Of a stretch of DNA of 64,000 nt, positions 37,341 through 50,564 are shown piece by piece. The number at the start of each line of letters is the position of its first letter. Position 1 is the first letter of the stretch. This DNA is from Lepidurus packardi (Eukaryota; Arthropoda; Branchiopoda; Notostraca; Triopsidae), in assembly GCA_023053545.1 (NCBI GenBank), contig JAKZAN010000246.1, positions 1 to 64,000 on the forward strand, in the 5' to 3' direction. A model generated the notes under the pieces. It searched no databases, was not told the DNA's origin, and worked only from the letters and a program-made list of their open reading frames with translations. A program made the position numbers and the translations under genes.

Positions 37341-37540
37341 TCAGTCCGTAAGGAATTAATTCAGTCAGTAAGGAATTAATTTAGTCCGTAAGGAATTAAT
37401 TCAGTCCGTAAGGAATTAATTCAGTCCGTAAGGATTTAATTCAGTCCGTAAGGTATTAATTCAGTCCGTAAGGAATTAATTCAGTCCGTAAGGAATTAAT
37501 TCAGTCCGTAAGGAATAAGTTCAGTACGTAAGGAATTAAT
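37341..37540 (+). repeat. 200-bp tandem duplication, copy 2
   Basis: Matches the previous 200 bp by eye; the array then continues with an ATCGATTAATT monomer. Confidence 0.85.
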
Positions 37541-38560
37541 TCAGTCCGTAATCGATTAATTAAGTCCGTAATGAATTAATTCAGTCCGTATGAAATTAAT
37601 TCAGTCCGTAAGGAATTAATTCAGTCCGTAAGGAATTATTTCAGTCCGTAATTAATTAATTCATTCCTTACGGAATTAAATAAGTCCATAAGGAATTAAT
37701 TCAGTCTGTAAGGATTTAATTAGGTCCGTAAGGAATTAATTAAGTCCGTAAGGAATTAATTCAGTCCGTAAGGAATTAATTCAGTCCGTAAGGAATTAAT
37801 TCAGTCAGTAAGGAATTAATTCAGTCCGTAAGGAATTAATTCAGTCCGTAAGGATTTAATTCAGTCCGTAAGGATTTAATTCAGTCCGTAAGGTATTAAT
37901 TCAGTCCGTAAGGAATTAATTCAGTCCGTAAGGAATTAATTCAGTCCGTATAGATATAATTCAGTCCGTAAGGAATAAGTTCAGTACGTAAGGAATTAAT
38001 TCAGTCCGTAATCGATTAATTAAGTCCGTAATGAATTAATTCAGTCCGTATGAAATTAATTCAGTCCGTAAGGAATTCATTCAGTCCGTAAGGAATTCAT
38101 TCAGTCCGTAAGGAATTAATTCAGTCCGTAAGGAATTAATTCAGTCCGTAAGGATTTAATTCATTCCGTAAGGTATTAATTCAGTCCGTAAGGAATTAAT
38201 TCAGTCCGTAAGGAATTAATACAGTCCGTAAGGAATTAATTCAGTCCGTAAGGAATTAATTCTGTCCGTGAGGATGTAATTCAGTCCGTAAGGTATTAAT
38301 TCATTCCGTAAGGAATTAATTCAGTCCGTAAGGAATTAATTCAGTCCGCAAGGAACTAATTCAGTCCGTAAGGAATTAATTCAGTCCGTAAGGAATTATT
38401 TCAGTCCGTAATTAATTAATTCATTCCTTACGGAATTAATTAAGTCCATAAGGAAATATTTCAGTCCGTAAGGAATTAATTCAGTCCGTAAGGAATTAAT
38501 TCAGTCCGTAAGGAATAAGTTCAGTACGTAAGGAATTAATTCAGTCCGTAATGAATTAAT

Positions 38561-41230
38561 TCAGTCCGTAATGGATTAATTAAGTCCGTAATGAATTAAT
38601 TCAGTCCGTATGAAATTAATTCAGTCCGTAAGGAATTCATTGAGTCCGTAAGGAATTAATTCAGTCCGTAAGGAATTAATTCAGTCCGTAAGGAATTAAT
38701 TCAGTCCGTAAGGAATTAATTCAGTCCGTAAGGAATTAATTCAGTCCGTAAGGATTTAATTCATTCCGTAAGGAATTAATTCAGTCCGTAAGGAATTATT
38801 TCAGTCCGTAATTAATTAATTCATTCCTTACGGAATTAAATAAGTCCATAAGGAATTAATTCAGTCTGTAAGGATTTAATTAAGTCCGTAAGGAATTAAT
38901 TAAGTCCGTAAGGAATTAATTCAGTCCGTAAGGAATTAATTCAGTCCGTAAGGAATTAATTCAGTCAGTAAGGAATTAATTTAGTCCGTAAGGAATTAAT
39001 TCAGTCCGTAAGGAATTAATTCAGTCCGTAAGGATATAATTCAGTCCGTAAGGAATTAATTCGGTCCGTAAGGAATTATTTCAGTCCGTAATTAATTAAT
39101 TCATTCCTTACGGAATTAAATAAGTCCATAAGGAATTAATTCAGTCTGTAAGGATTTAATTAGGTCCGTAAGGAATTAATTAAGTCCGTAAGGAATTAAT
39201 TCAGTCCGTAAGGAATTAATTCAGTCCGTAAGGAATTAATTCAGTCAGTAAGGAATTAATTCAGTCCGTAAGGAATTAATTCAGTCCGTAAGGATTTAAT
39301 TCAGTCCGTAAGGATTTAATTCAGTCCGTAAGGTATTAATTCAGTCCGTAAGGAATTAATTCAGTCCGTAAGGAATTAATTCAGTCCGTATAGATATTAT
39401 TCAGTCCGTAAGGAATAAGTTCAGTCCGTAATGAATTAATTCAGTCCGTATGAAATTAATTCAGTCCGTAAGGAATTCATTCAGTCCGTAAGGAATTCAT
39501 TCAGTCCGTAAGGAATTAATTCAGTCCGTAAGGAATTAATTCAGTCCGTAAGGAATTAATTCAGTCCGTAAGGATTTAATTCATTCCGTAAGGTATTAAT
39601 TCAGTCCGTAAGGAATTAATTCAGTCCGTAAGGAATTAATACAGTCCGTTAGGAATTAATTCAGTCCGTAAGGAATTAATTCTGTCCGTGAGGATGTAAT
39701 TCAGTCCGTAAGGTATTAATTCATTCCGTAAGGAATTAATTCAGTCCGTAAGGAATTAATTCAGTCCGTAAGGAATTAATTCAGTCCGTAAGAAATTAAT
39801 TCAGTCCGTATGAAATTAATTCAGTCCGTAAGGAATTCATTCAGTCCGTAAGGAATTCATTCAGTCCGTAAGGAATTAGCTCAGTCCGTAAGGAATTAAT
39901 TCAGTCCGTAAGGAATTAATTCAGTCCGTAAGGATTTAATTCATTCCGAAAGGTATTAATTCAGTCCGTAAGGAATTAATTCAGCCCGTAAGGAATTAAT
40001 TCAGTCCGTAAGGAATTAATTCAGTCCGTAAGGAATTAATTCTGTCCGTGAGGATGTAATTCAGTCCGTAAGGAATTAATTCAGTCCGTAAGGAATTAAT
40101 TCAGTCCGTAAGGAATAAATTCAGTCCGTAAGGATTTAATTCATTCCGTAATGAATTAATTCAGTCCGTAAGGAATTATTTCAGTCCGTAAGGAATTAAT
40201 TCAGTCCGTAAGGAATTATTTCAGTCCGTAAGGAATTAATTCAGTAAGAAAGGAATTCAATCAATCCTAAAGAATTAATTCAGTCCGTTAGGAAATATTT
40301 CAGTCCGTAAGGAATTAATTCAGTCCGTAAGGAATTAATTCAGTCCGTAAGGAATAAGTTCAGTACGTAAGGAATTAATTCAGTCCGTAATGAATTAATT
40401 CAGTCCGTAATGGATTAATTAAGTCCGTAATGAATTAATTCAGTCCGTATGAAATTAATTCAGTCCGTAAGGAATTCATTCAGTCCGTAAGGAATTAATT
40501 CAGTCCGTAAGGAATTAATTCAGTCCGTAAGGAATTAATTCAGTCCGTAAGGAATTAATTCAGTCCGTAAGGAATTAATTCAATCCGTAAGGATTTAATT
40601 CATTCCGTAAGGAATTAATTCAGTCCGTAAGGAATTAATTCAGTCCGTAAGGAATTAATTCTTTCCGTGAGGATGTAATTCAGTCCGTAAGGTATTAATT
40701 CAGTCCGTAAGGAATTAATTCAGTCCGTAAGGAATTAATTCAGTCCGTAAGGAATTATTTCAGTCCGTAATTAATTAATTCATTCCTTACGGAATTAAAT
40801 AAGTCCATAAGGAATTAATTCAGTCTGTAAGGATTTAATTAAGTCCGTAAGGAATTAATTAAGTCCGTAAGGAATTAATTCAGTCCGTAAGGAATTAATT
40901 CAGTCCGTAAGGAATTAATTCAGTCAGTAAGGAATTAATTTAGTCCGTAAGGAATTAATTCAGTCCGTAAGGAATTAATTCAGTCCGTAAGGAATTAATT
41001 CAGTCCGTAAGGATTTAATTCAGTCCGTAAGGTATTAATTCAGTCCGTAAGGAATTAATTCAGTCCGTAAGGAATTAATTCAGTCCGTAAGGATATAATT
41101 CAGTCCGTAAGGAATTAATTCAATACGTAATTAATTAATTCATTCCTTACGGAATTAATTAAGTCCATAAGGAATTAATTCAGTCAATAAGGATTTGATT
41201 AAGTCCGTAATGAATTAATTCAGTCCGTAA
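38561..41230 (+). repeat. 3,259-bp-offset segmental duplication, copy 1
   Basis: The block from GTAATGGATT at about 38564 recurs from 41820 at offset 3,259 bp. The offset holds at the TTAGGTCC variant (39162 and 42421), the markers (40244 and 43503) and the ATACGTAATT variant (41122 and 44381). Few differences are visible, for example CATTGAGTCC near 38640. Confidence 0.83.
41091..41230 (+). repeat. 140-bp tandem duplication, copy 1
   Basis: A seven-monomer unit containing GGATATAATT, ATACGTAATTAATT, the inverted core, GTCCATAAGG and GTCAATAAGGATTTGATT is repeated at once, so two inverted cores lie only 140 bp apart (41143 and 41283). The homologous place at 44.4 kb has a single copy. Confidence 0.88.
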
Positions 41231-41370
41231 GGATATAATTCAGTCCGTAAGGAATTAATTCAATACGTAATTAATTAATTCATTCCTTACGGAATTAATT
41301 AAGTCCATAAGGAATTAATTCAGTCAATAAGGATTTGATTAAGTCCGTAATGAATTAATTCAGTCCGTAA
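41231..41370 (+). repeat. 140-bp tandem duplication, copy 2
   Basis: Identical to the previous 140 bp by eye; the next monomer is GGAATAAGTT in place of GGATATAATT, which marks the right edge. Confidence 0.88.
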
Positions 41371-41420
41371 GGAATAAGTTCAGTACGTAAGGAATTAATT
41401 CAGTCCGTAATGAATTAATT

Positions 41421-41820
41421 CAGTCCGTAATGGATTAATTAAGTCCGTAATGAATTAATTCAGTCCGTATGAAATTAATTCAGTCCGTAAGGAATTCATT
41501 CAGTCCGTAAGGAATTAATTCAGTCCGTAAGGAATTAATTCAGTCCGTAAGGAATTAATTCAGTCCGTAAGGAATTAATTCAGTCCGTAAGGAATTAATT
41601 CAGTCCGTAAGGATTTAATTCATTCCGTAAGGAATTAATTCAGTCCGTAAGGAATTATTTCAGTCCGTAATTAATTAATTCATTCCTTACGGAATTAAAT
41701 AAGTCCATAAGGAATTAATTCAGTCTGTAAGGATTTAATTAAGTCCGTAAGGAATTAATTAAGTCCGTAAGGAATTAATTCAGTCCGTAAGGAATTAATT
41801 CAGTCCGTAAGGAATTAATT
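41421..41820 (+). repeat. 400-bp tandem duplication, copy 1
   Basis: A 20-monomer unit from GTAATGGATT through a full inverted-core cassette (41683) to consensus monomers is followed by a second copy with the core at 42083. Confidence 0.87.
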
Positions 41821-44489
41821 CAGTCCGTAATGGATTAATTAAGTCCGTAATGAATTAATTCAGTCCGTATGAAATTAATTCAGTCCGTAAGGAATTCATT
41901 CAGTCCGTAAGGAATTAATTCAGTCCGTAAGGAATTAATTCAGTCCGTAAGGAATTAATTCAGTCCGTAAGGAATTAATTCAGTCCGTAAGGAATTAATT
42001 CAGTCCGTAAGGATTTAATTCATTCCGTAAGGAATTAATTCAGTCCGTAAGGAATTATTTCAGTCCGTAATTAATTAATTCATTCCTTACGGAATTAAAT
42101 AAGTCCATAAGGAATTAATTCAGTCTGTAAGGATTTAATTAAGTCCGTAAGGAATTAATTAAGTCCGTAAGGAATTAATTCAGTCCGTAAGGAATTAATT
42201 CAGTCCGTAAGGAATTAATTCAGTCAGTAAGGAATTAATTTAGTCCGTAAGGAATTAATTCAGTCCGTAAGGAATTAATTCAGTCCGTAAGGATATAATT
42301 CAGTCCGTAAGGAATTAATTCAGTCCGTAAGGAATTATTTCAGTCCGTAATTAATTAATTCATTCCTTACGGAATTAAATAAGTCCATAAGGAATTAATT
42401 CAGTCTGTAAGGATTTAATTAGGTCCGTAAGGAATTAATTAAGTCCGTAAGGAATTAATTCAGTCCGTAAGGAATTAATTCAGTCCGTAAGGAATTAATT
42501 CAGTCAGTAAGGAATTAATTCAGTCCGTAAGGAATTAATTCAGTCCGTAAGGATTTAATTCAGTCCGTAAGGATTTAATTCAGTCCGTAAGGTATTAATT
42601 CAGTCCGTAAGGAATTAATTCAGTCCGTAAGGAATTAATTCAGTCCGTATAGATATTATTCAGTCCGTAAGGAATAAGTTCAGTCCGTAATGAATTAATT
42701 CAGTCCGTATGAAATTAATTCAGTCCGTAAGGAATTCATTCAGTCCGTAAGGAATTCATTCAGTCCGTAAGGAATTAATTCAGTCCGTAAGGAATTAATT
42801 CAGTCCGTAAGGAATTAATTCAGTCCGTAAGGATTTAATTCATTCCGTAAGGTATTAATTCAGTCCGTAAGGAATTAATTCAGTCCGTAAGGAATTAATA
42901 CAGTCCGTTAGGAATTAATTCAGTCCGTAAGGAATTAATTCTGTCCGTGAGGATGTAATTCAGTCCGTAAGGTATTAATTCATTCCGTAAGGAATTAATT
43001 CAGTCCGTAAGGAATTAATTCAGTCCGTAAGGAATTAATTCAGTCCGTAAGAAATTAATTCAGTCCGTATGAAATTAATTCAGTCCGTAAGGAATTCATT
43101 CAGTCCGTAAGGAATTCATTCAGTCCGTAAGGAATTAATTCAGTCCGTAAGGAATTAATTCAGTCCGTAAGGAATTAATTCAGTCCGTAAGGATTTAATT
43201 CATTCCGAAAGGTATTAATTCAGTCCGTAAGGAATTAATTCAGCCCGTAAGGAATTAATTCAGTCCGTAAGGAATTAATTCAGTCCGTAAGGAATTAATT
43301 CTGTCCGTGAGGATGTAATTCAGTCCGTAAGGAATTAATTCAGTCCGTAAGGAATTAATTCAGTCCGTAAGGAATAAATTCAGTCCGTAAGGATTTAATT
43401 CATTCCGTAATGAATTAATTCAGTCCGTAAGGAATTATTTCAGTCCGTAAGGAATTAATTCAGTCCGTAAGGAATTATTTCAGTCCGTAAGGAATTAATT
43501 CAGTAAGAAAGGAATTCAATCAATCCTAAAGAATTAATTCAGTCCGTTAGGAAATATTTCAGTCCGTAAGGAATTAATTCAGTCCGTAAGGAATTAATTC
43601 AGTCCGTAAGGAATAAGTTCAGTACGTAAGGAATTAATTCAGTCCGTAATGAATTAATTCAGTCCGTAATGGATTAATTAAGTCCGTAATGAATTAATTC
43701 AGTCCGTATGAAATTAATTCAGTCCGTAAGGAATTCATTCAGTCCGTAAGGAATTAATTCAGTCCGTAAGGAATTAATTCAGTCCGTAAGGAATTAATTC
43801 AGTCCGTAAGGAATTAATTCAGTCCGTAAGGAATTAATTCAGTCCGTAAGGATTTAATTCATTCCGTAAGGAATTAATTCAGTCCGTAAGGAATTAATTC
43901 AGTCCGTAAGGAATTAATTCTTTCCGTGAGGATGTAATTCAGTCCGTAAGGTATTAATTCAGTCCGTAAGGAATTAATTCAGTCCGTAAGGAATTAATTC
44001 AGTCCGTAAGGAATTATTTCAGTCCGTAATTAATTAATTCATTCCTTACGGAATTAAATAAGTCCATAAGGAATTAATTCAGTCTGTAAGGATTTAATTA
44101 AGTCCGTAAGGAATTAATTAAGTCCGTAAGGAATTAATTCAGTCCGTAAGGAATTAATTCAGTCCGTAAGGAATTAATTCAGTCAGTAAGGAATTAATTT
44201 AGTCCGTAAGGAATTAATTCAGTCCGTAAGGAATTAATTCAGTCCGTAAGGAATTAATTCAGTCCGTAAGGATTTAATTCAGTCCGTAAGGTATTAATTC
44301 AGTCCGTAAGGAATTAATTCAGTCCGTAAGGAATTAATTCAGTCCGTAAGGATATAATTCAGTCCGTAAGGAATTAATTCAATACGTAATTAATTAATTC
44401 ATTCCTTACGGAATTAATTAAGTCCATAAGGAATTAATTCAGTCAATAAGGATTTGATTAAGTCCGTAATGAATTAATTCAGTCCGTAA
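41820..44489 (+). repeat. 3,259-bp-offset segmental duplication, copy 2
   Basis: Matches 38561-41230. The first copy ends at a 140-bp local duplication, whereas this one passes into GTCCGTAAGGAATTAATT monomers at about 44480. Confidence 0.83.
41821..42220 (+). repeat. 400-bp tandem duplication, copy 2
   Basis: Second copy; it then continues into GTCAGTAAGG, where copy 1 was followed by GTAATGG. The same 400-bp block also occurs at about 38561-38960. Confidence 0.87.
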
Positions 44490-44999
44490 GGAATTAATTC
44501 AGTCCGTAAGGAATTAATTTAGTCCGTAAGGAATTAATTCAGTCCGTAAGGAATTAATTAAGTCCGTAATGAATTAATTCAGTCCGTATGAAATTAATTC
44601 AGTCCGTAAGGAATTCATTCAGTCCGTAAAGAATTAATTCAGTCCGTAAGGAATTAATTCAGTCCGTAAGGAATTAATTCAGTCCGTAAGGAATTAATTC
44701 AGTCCGTAAGGATTTTATTCATTCCGTAAGGTATTAATTCAGTCCGTAAGGAATTAATTCAGTCCGTAAGGAATTAATTCAGTCCGTAAGGAATTAATTC
44801 AGTCCGTAAGGAATTAATTCTGTCCGTAAGGAATTAATTCAGTCCGTAAGGTATTAATTCAGTCCGTAAGGAATTAATTCAGTCCGTGAGGATGTAATTC
44901 AGTCCGTAAGGTATTAATTCATTCCGTAAGGAATTAATTCAGTCCGTAAGGAATTAATTCAGACCGTAAGGAATTCATTCAGTCCGTAAGGAATTAATT
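43340..44999 (+). repeat. About 1.65-kb tandem duplication, copy 1
   Basis: The block around markers 43503 and 45162 repeats at offset 1,659 bp, which drops to 1,639 bp within the unit: this copy has five consensus monomers between GGAATTCATT and GGATTTAATT, and the next has four. Boundaries are approximate. Confidence 0.8.
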
Positions 45000-46660
45000 C
45001 AGTCCGTAAGGAATTAATTCAGTCCGTAAGGAATAAATTCAGTCCGTAAGGATTTAATTCATTCCGTAATGAATTAATTCAGTCCGTAAGGAATTATTTC
45101 AGTCCGTAAGGAATTAATTCAGTCCGTAAGGAATTATTTCAGTCCGTAAGGAATTAATTCAGTAAGAAAGGAATTCAATCAATCCTAAAGAATTAATTCA
45201 GTCCGTTAGGAAATATTTCAGTCCGTAAGGAATTAATTCAGTCCGTAAGGAATTAATTCAGTCCGTAAGGAATAAGTTCAGTACGTAAGGAATTAATTCA
45301 GTCCGTAATGAATTAATTCAGTCCGTAATGGATTAATTAAGTCCGTAATGAATTAATTCAGTCCGTATGAAATTAATTCAGTCCGTAAGGAATTCATTCA
45401 GTCCGTAAGGAATTAATTCAGTCCGTAAGGAATTAATTCAGTCCGTAAGGAATTAATTCAGTCCGTAAGGAATTAATTCAGTCCGTAAGGATTTAATTCA
45501 TTCCGTAAGGAATTAATTCAGTCCGTAAGGAATTAATTCAGTCCGTAAGGAATTAATTCTTTCCGTGAGGATGTAATTCAGTCCGTAAGGTATTAATTCA
45601 GTCCGTAAGGAATTAATTCAGTCCGTAAGGAATTAATTCAGTCCGTAAGGAATTATTTCAGTCCGTAATTAATTAATTCATTCCTTACGGAATTAAATAA
45701 GTCCATAAGGAATTAATTCAGTCTGTAAGGATTTAATTAAGTCCGTAAAGAATTAATTAAGTCCGTAAGGAATTAATTCAGTCCGTAAGGAATTAATTCA
45801 GTCCGTAAGGAATTAGTTCAGTCAGTAAGGAATTAATTTAGTCCGTAAGGAATTAATTCAGTCCGTAAGGAATTAATTCAGTCCGTAAGGAATTAATTCA
45901 GTCCGTAAGGATTTAATTCAGTCCGTAAGGTATTAATTCAGTCCGTAAGGAATTAATTCAGTCCGTAAGGAATTAATTCAGTCCGTAAGGATATAATTCA
46001 GTCCGTAAGGAATTAATTCAATACGTAATTAATTAATTCATTCCTTACGGAATTAATTAAGTCCATAAGGAATTAATTCAGTCAATAAGGATTTGATTAA
46101 GTCCGTAATGAATTAATTCAGTCCGTAAGGAATTAATTCAGTCCGTAAGGAATTAATTTAGTCCGTAAGGAATTAATTCAGTCCGTAAGGAATTAATTAA
46201 GTCCGTAATGAATTAATTCAGTCCGTATGAAATTAATTCAGTCCGTAAGGAATTCATTCAGTCCGTAAAGAATTAATTCAGTCCGTAAGGAATTAATTCA
46301 GTCCGTAAGGAATTAATTCAGTCCGTAAGGAATTAATTCAGTCCGTAAGGATTTTATTCATTCCGTAAGGTATTAATTCAGTCCGTAAGGAATTAATTCA
46401 GTCCGTAAGGAATTAATTCAGTCCGTAAGGAATTAATTCAGTCCGTAAGGAATTAATTCTGTCCGTAAGGAATTAATTCAGTCCGTAAGGTATTAATTCA
46501 GTCCGTAAGGAATTAATTCAGTCCGTGAGGATGTAATTCAGTCCGTAAGGTATTAATTCATTCCGTAAGGAATTAATTCAGTCCGTAAGGAATTAATTCA
46601 GACCGTAAGGAATTCATTCAGTCCGTAAGGAATTAATTCAGTCCGTAAGGAATTAATTCA
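45000..46660 (+). repeat. About 1.65-kb tandem duplication, copy 2
   Basis: One monomer shorter than copy 1, otherwise nearly identical. Single-base differences include GTAAAGAATTAATTAAG near 45744 and GGAATTAGTT near 45810. Confidence 0.8.
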
Positions 46661-47060
46661 GTCCGTAAGGAATTAATTCAGTCCGTAAGGATTTAATTCA
46701 TTCCGTAAGGTATTAATTCAGTCCGTAAGGAATTAATTCAGTCCGTAAGGATTAAATACATTCCGTAAGGTATTAATTCAGTCCGTAAGGAATTAATTCA
46801 GTCCGTAAGGAATTAATTCAGTCCGTAAGGAATTAATTCAGTCCGTAAGGAATTAATTCTGTCCGTGAGGATGTAATTCAGTCCGTAAGGTATTAATTCA
46901 GTCCGTAAGGAATTAATTCACTCCGTAAGGAATTAATTCAGTCCGTAAGGAATTAATTCAGTCCGTAAGAAATTAATTCAGTCAGTAAGGAATTAATTCA
47001 GTCCGTATGAAATTAATTCAGTCCGTAAGGAATTCATTCAGTCCGTAAGGAATTCATTCA

Positions 47061-47079
47061 GTCCGTAAGGAATTATTCA
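47061..47079 (+). repeat. 19-bp monomer before the GTGAGAAAGG marker
   Basis: GTCCGTAAGGAATTATTCA has lost one base of AATTAATT. The same short monomer precedes the markers at 49038, 52535, 57071 and 62484 but not the one at 36525, where the monomer reads GGAATAAATT. It is therefore a later change within the GTGAGAAAGG lineage. Confidence 0.85.
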
Positions 47080-47199
47080 GTGAGAAAGGAATTCAATCAA
47101 TCTTAAAGAATTAATTCAGTCCGTAAGGAACTAATTTAGTCCGTAAGGAATTAATTCAGTCCGTAAGGAATTAATTAAGTCCGTAAGGAATTAATTAAG

Positions 47200-48190
47200 T
47201 CCGTAAGGAATTAATTCAGTCCGTAAGGAATTATTTCAGTCCGTAATTAATTAATTCATTCCTTACGGAATAAATTAAGTCCATAAGGAATTAATTTAGT
47301 CTGTAAGGATTTAATTAAGTCCGTAATGAATTAATTCAGTCCGTAAGGAATTAATTCAGTCCGTAAGGATTTAATTCAGTCCGTAAGGTATTAATTCAGT
47401 CCGTAAGGAATTAATTCAGTCCGTAAGGAATTAATTCAGTCTGTAAGGATTTGATTAAGTCCGTAATGAATTAATTCAGTCCGTAAGGAATTAATTCAGT
47501 CCGTAAGGAATTAATTTAGTCCGTAAGGAATTAATTCAGTCCGTAAGGAATTAATTAAGTCCGTAATGAATTAATTCAGTCCGTATGAAATTAATTCAGT
47601 CCGTAAGGAATTCATTCATTCCGTAAGGAATTAATTCAGTCCGTAAGGAATTAATTCAGTCCGTAAGGAATTAATTCAGTCCGTAAGGAATTAATTCAGT
47701 CCGTAAGGATTTTATTCATTCCGTAAGGTATTAATTCAGTCCGTAAGGAATTAATTCAGTCCGTAAGGAATTAATTCAGTCCGTAAGGAATTAATTCAGT
47801 CCGTAAGGAATTAATTCTGTCCGTAAGGAATTAATTCAGTCCGTAAGGAATTAATTCTGTCCGTGAGGATGTAAATCAGTCCGTAAGGTATTAATTCATT
47901 CCGTAAGGAATTAATTCAGTCCGTAAGGAATTAATTCAGTCCGTAAGGAATTAATTCAGTCCGTAAGGAATTAATTCAGTCCGTAAGGAGTTAATTCTGT
48001 CCGTGAGGATGTAATTCAGTCCGTAAGGAATTCATTCAGTCCGTAAGGAATTAATTCAGTCCGTAAGGAATTAATTCAGTCCGTAAGGATTTAATTCATT
48101 TCGTAAGGTATTAATTCAGTCCGTAAGGAATTAATTCAGTCCGTAAGGAATTAATTCAGTCCGTAAGGAATTAATTCAGTCCGTAAGGAA
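47200..48190 (+). repeat. 2,658-bp-offset duplicate of about 49858-50850
   Basis: TACGGAATAAATT (core 47259) and GGAGTTAATTCTG (47987) recur at offset 2,658 bp (49917 and 50645), with at least one base difference (CATTCATTCC near 47587). Confidence 0.7.
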
Positions 48191-49164
48191 TTAATTCAGT
48201 CCGTAAGGAATTAATTTAGTCCGTAAGGAATTAATTCAGTCCGTAAGGAATTAATTCAGTCCGTAAGGAATTAATTCAGTCCGTAAGGATTTAATTCAGT
48301 CCGTAAGGTATTAATTCAGTCCGTAAGGAATTAATTCAGTCCGTAAGGAATTAATTCAGTCTGTAAGGATTTGATTAAGTCCGTAATGAATTAATTCAGT
48401 CCTTAAGGAATTAATTCAGTCCGTAAGGAATTAATTTAGTCCGTAAGGAATTAATTAAGTCCGTAAGGAATTAATTCAGTCCGTAAGGAATTAATTAAGT
48501 CCGTAATGAATTAATTCAGTCCGTATGAAATTAATTCAGTCCGTAAGGAATTCATTCAGTCCGTAAAGAATTAATTCAGTCCGTAAGGAATTAATTCAGT
48601 CCGTAAGGAATTAATTCAGTCCGTAAGGAATTAATTCAGTCCGTAAGGATTTAATTCATTCCGTAAGGTATTAATTCAGTCCGTAAGGAATTAATTCAGT
48701 CCGTAAGGATTTAATACATTCCGTAAGGTATTAATTCAGTCCGTAAGGAATTAATTCAGTCCGTAAGGAATTAATTCAGTCCGTAAGGAATTAATTCAGT
48801 CCGTAAGGAATTAATTCTGTCCGTGAGGATGTAATTCAGTCCGTAAGGTATTAATTCAGTCCGTAAGGAATTAATTCACTCCGTAAGGAATTAATTCAGT
48901 CCGTAAGGAATTAATTCAGTCCGTAAGAAATTAATTCAGTCAGTAAGGAATTAATTCAGTCCGTATGAAATTAATTCAGTCCGTAAGGAATTCATTCAGT
49001 CCGTAAGGAATTCATTCAGTCCGTAAGGAATTATTCAGTGAGAAAGGAATTCAATCAATCTTAAAGAATTAATTCAGTCCGTAAGGAACTAATTTAGTCC
49101 GTAAGGAATTAATTCAGTCCGTAAGGAATTAATTAAGTCCGTAAGGAATTAATTAAGTCCGTAA

Positions 49165-49864
49165 GGAATTAATTCAGTCCGTAAGGAATTATTTCAGTCC
49201 GTAATTAATTAATTCATTCCTTACGGAATTAATTAAGTCCATAAGGAATTAATTTAGTCTGTAAGGATTTAATTAAGTCCGTAATGAATTAATTCAGTCC
49301 GTAAGGAATTAATTCAGTCCGTAAGGATTTAATTCAGTCCGTAAGGTATTAATTCAGTCCGTAAGGAATTAATTCAGTCCGTAAGGAATTAATTCAGTCT
49401 GTAAGGATTTGATTAAGTCCGTAATGAATTAATTCAGTCCGTAAGGAATTAATTCAGTCCGTAAGGAATTAATTTAGTCCGTAAGGAATTAATTCAGTCC
49501 GTAAGGAATTAATTAAGTCCGTAATGAATTAATTCAGTCCGTATGAAATTAATTCAGTCCGTAAGGAATTCATTCAGTCCGTAAGGAATTAATTCAGTCC
49601 GTAAGGAATTAATTCAGTCCGTAAGGAATTAATTCAGTCCGTAAGGAATTAATTCAGTCCGTAAGGATTTTATTCATTCCGTAAGGTATTAATTCAGTCC
49701 GTAAGGAATTAATTCAGTCCGTAAGGAATTAATTCAGTCCGTAAGGAATTAATTCAGTCCGTAAGGAATTAATTCTGTCCGTAAGGAATTAATTCAGTCC
49801 GTAAGGAATTAATTCTGTCCGTGAGGATGTAATTCAGTCCGTAAGGTATTAATTCATTCCGTAA
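49165..49864 (+). repeat. 700-bp tandem duplication, copy 1
   Basis: A 35-monomer unit with cores at 49217 and 49917. Differences from copy 2 include CGGAATTAATT against CGGAATAAATT after the core, and GTCCGTAAGG against GTAAGTAAGG near 49298/49998. Confidence 0.8.
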
Positions 49865-50564
49865 GGAATTAATTCAGTCCGTAAGGAATTATTTCAGTCC
49901 GTAATTAATTAATTCATTCCTTACGGAATAAATTAAGTCCATAAGGAATTAATTTAGTCTGTAAGGATTTAATTAAGTCCGTAATGAATTAATTCAGTAA
50001 GTAAGGAATTAATTCAGTCCGTAAGGATTTAATTCAGTCCGTAAGGTATTAATTCAGTCCGTAAGGAATTAATTCAGTCCGTAAGGAATTAATTCAGTCT
50101 GTAAGGATTTGATTAAGTCCGTAATGAATTAATTCAGTCCGTAAGGAATTAATTCAGTCCGTAAGGAATTAATTTAGTCCGTAAGGAATTAATTCAGTCC
50201 GTAAGGAATTAATTAAGTCCGTAATGAATTAATTCAGTCCGTATGAAATTAATTCAGTCCGTAAGGAATTCATTCAGTCCGTAAGGAATTAATTCAGTCC
50301 GTAAGGAATTAATTCAGTCCGTAAGGAATTAATTCAGTCCGTAAGGAATTAATTCAGTCCGTAAGGATTTTATTCATTCCGTAAGGTATTAATTCAGTCC
50401 GTAAGGAATTAATTCAGTCCGTAAGGAATTAATTCAGTCCGTAAGGAATTAATTCAGTCCGTAAGGAATTAATTCTGTCCGTAAGGAATTAATTCAGTCC
50501 GTAAGGAATTAATTCTGTCCGTGAGGATGTAAATCAGTCCGTAAGGTATTAATTCATTCCGTAA
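49865..50564 (+). repeat. 700-bp tandem duplication, copy 2
   Basis: Second copy, with GGATGTAAATC near 50525 where copy 1 has GGATGTAATTC. It also matches 47.2-48.2 kb (offset 2,658 bp), so it may have been copied from there. Confidence 0.78.
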
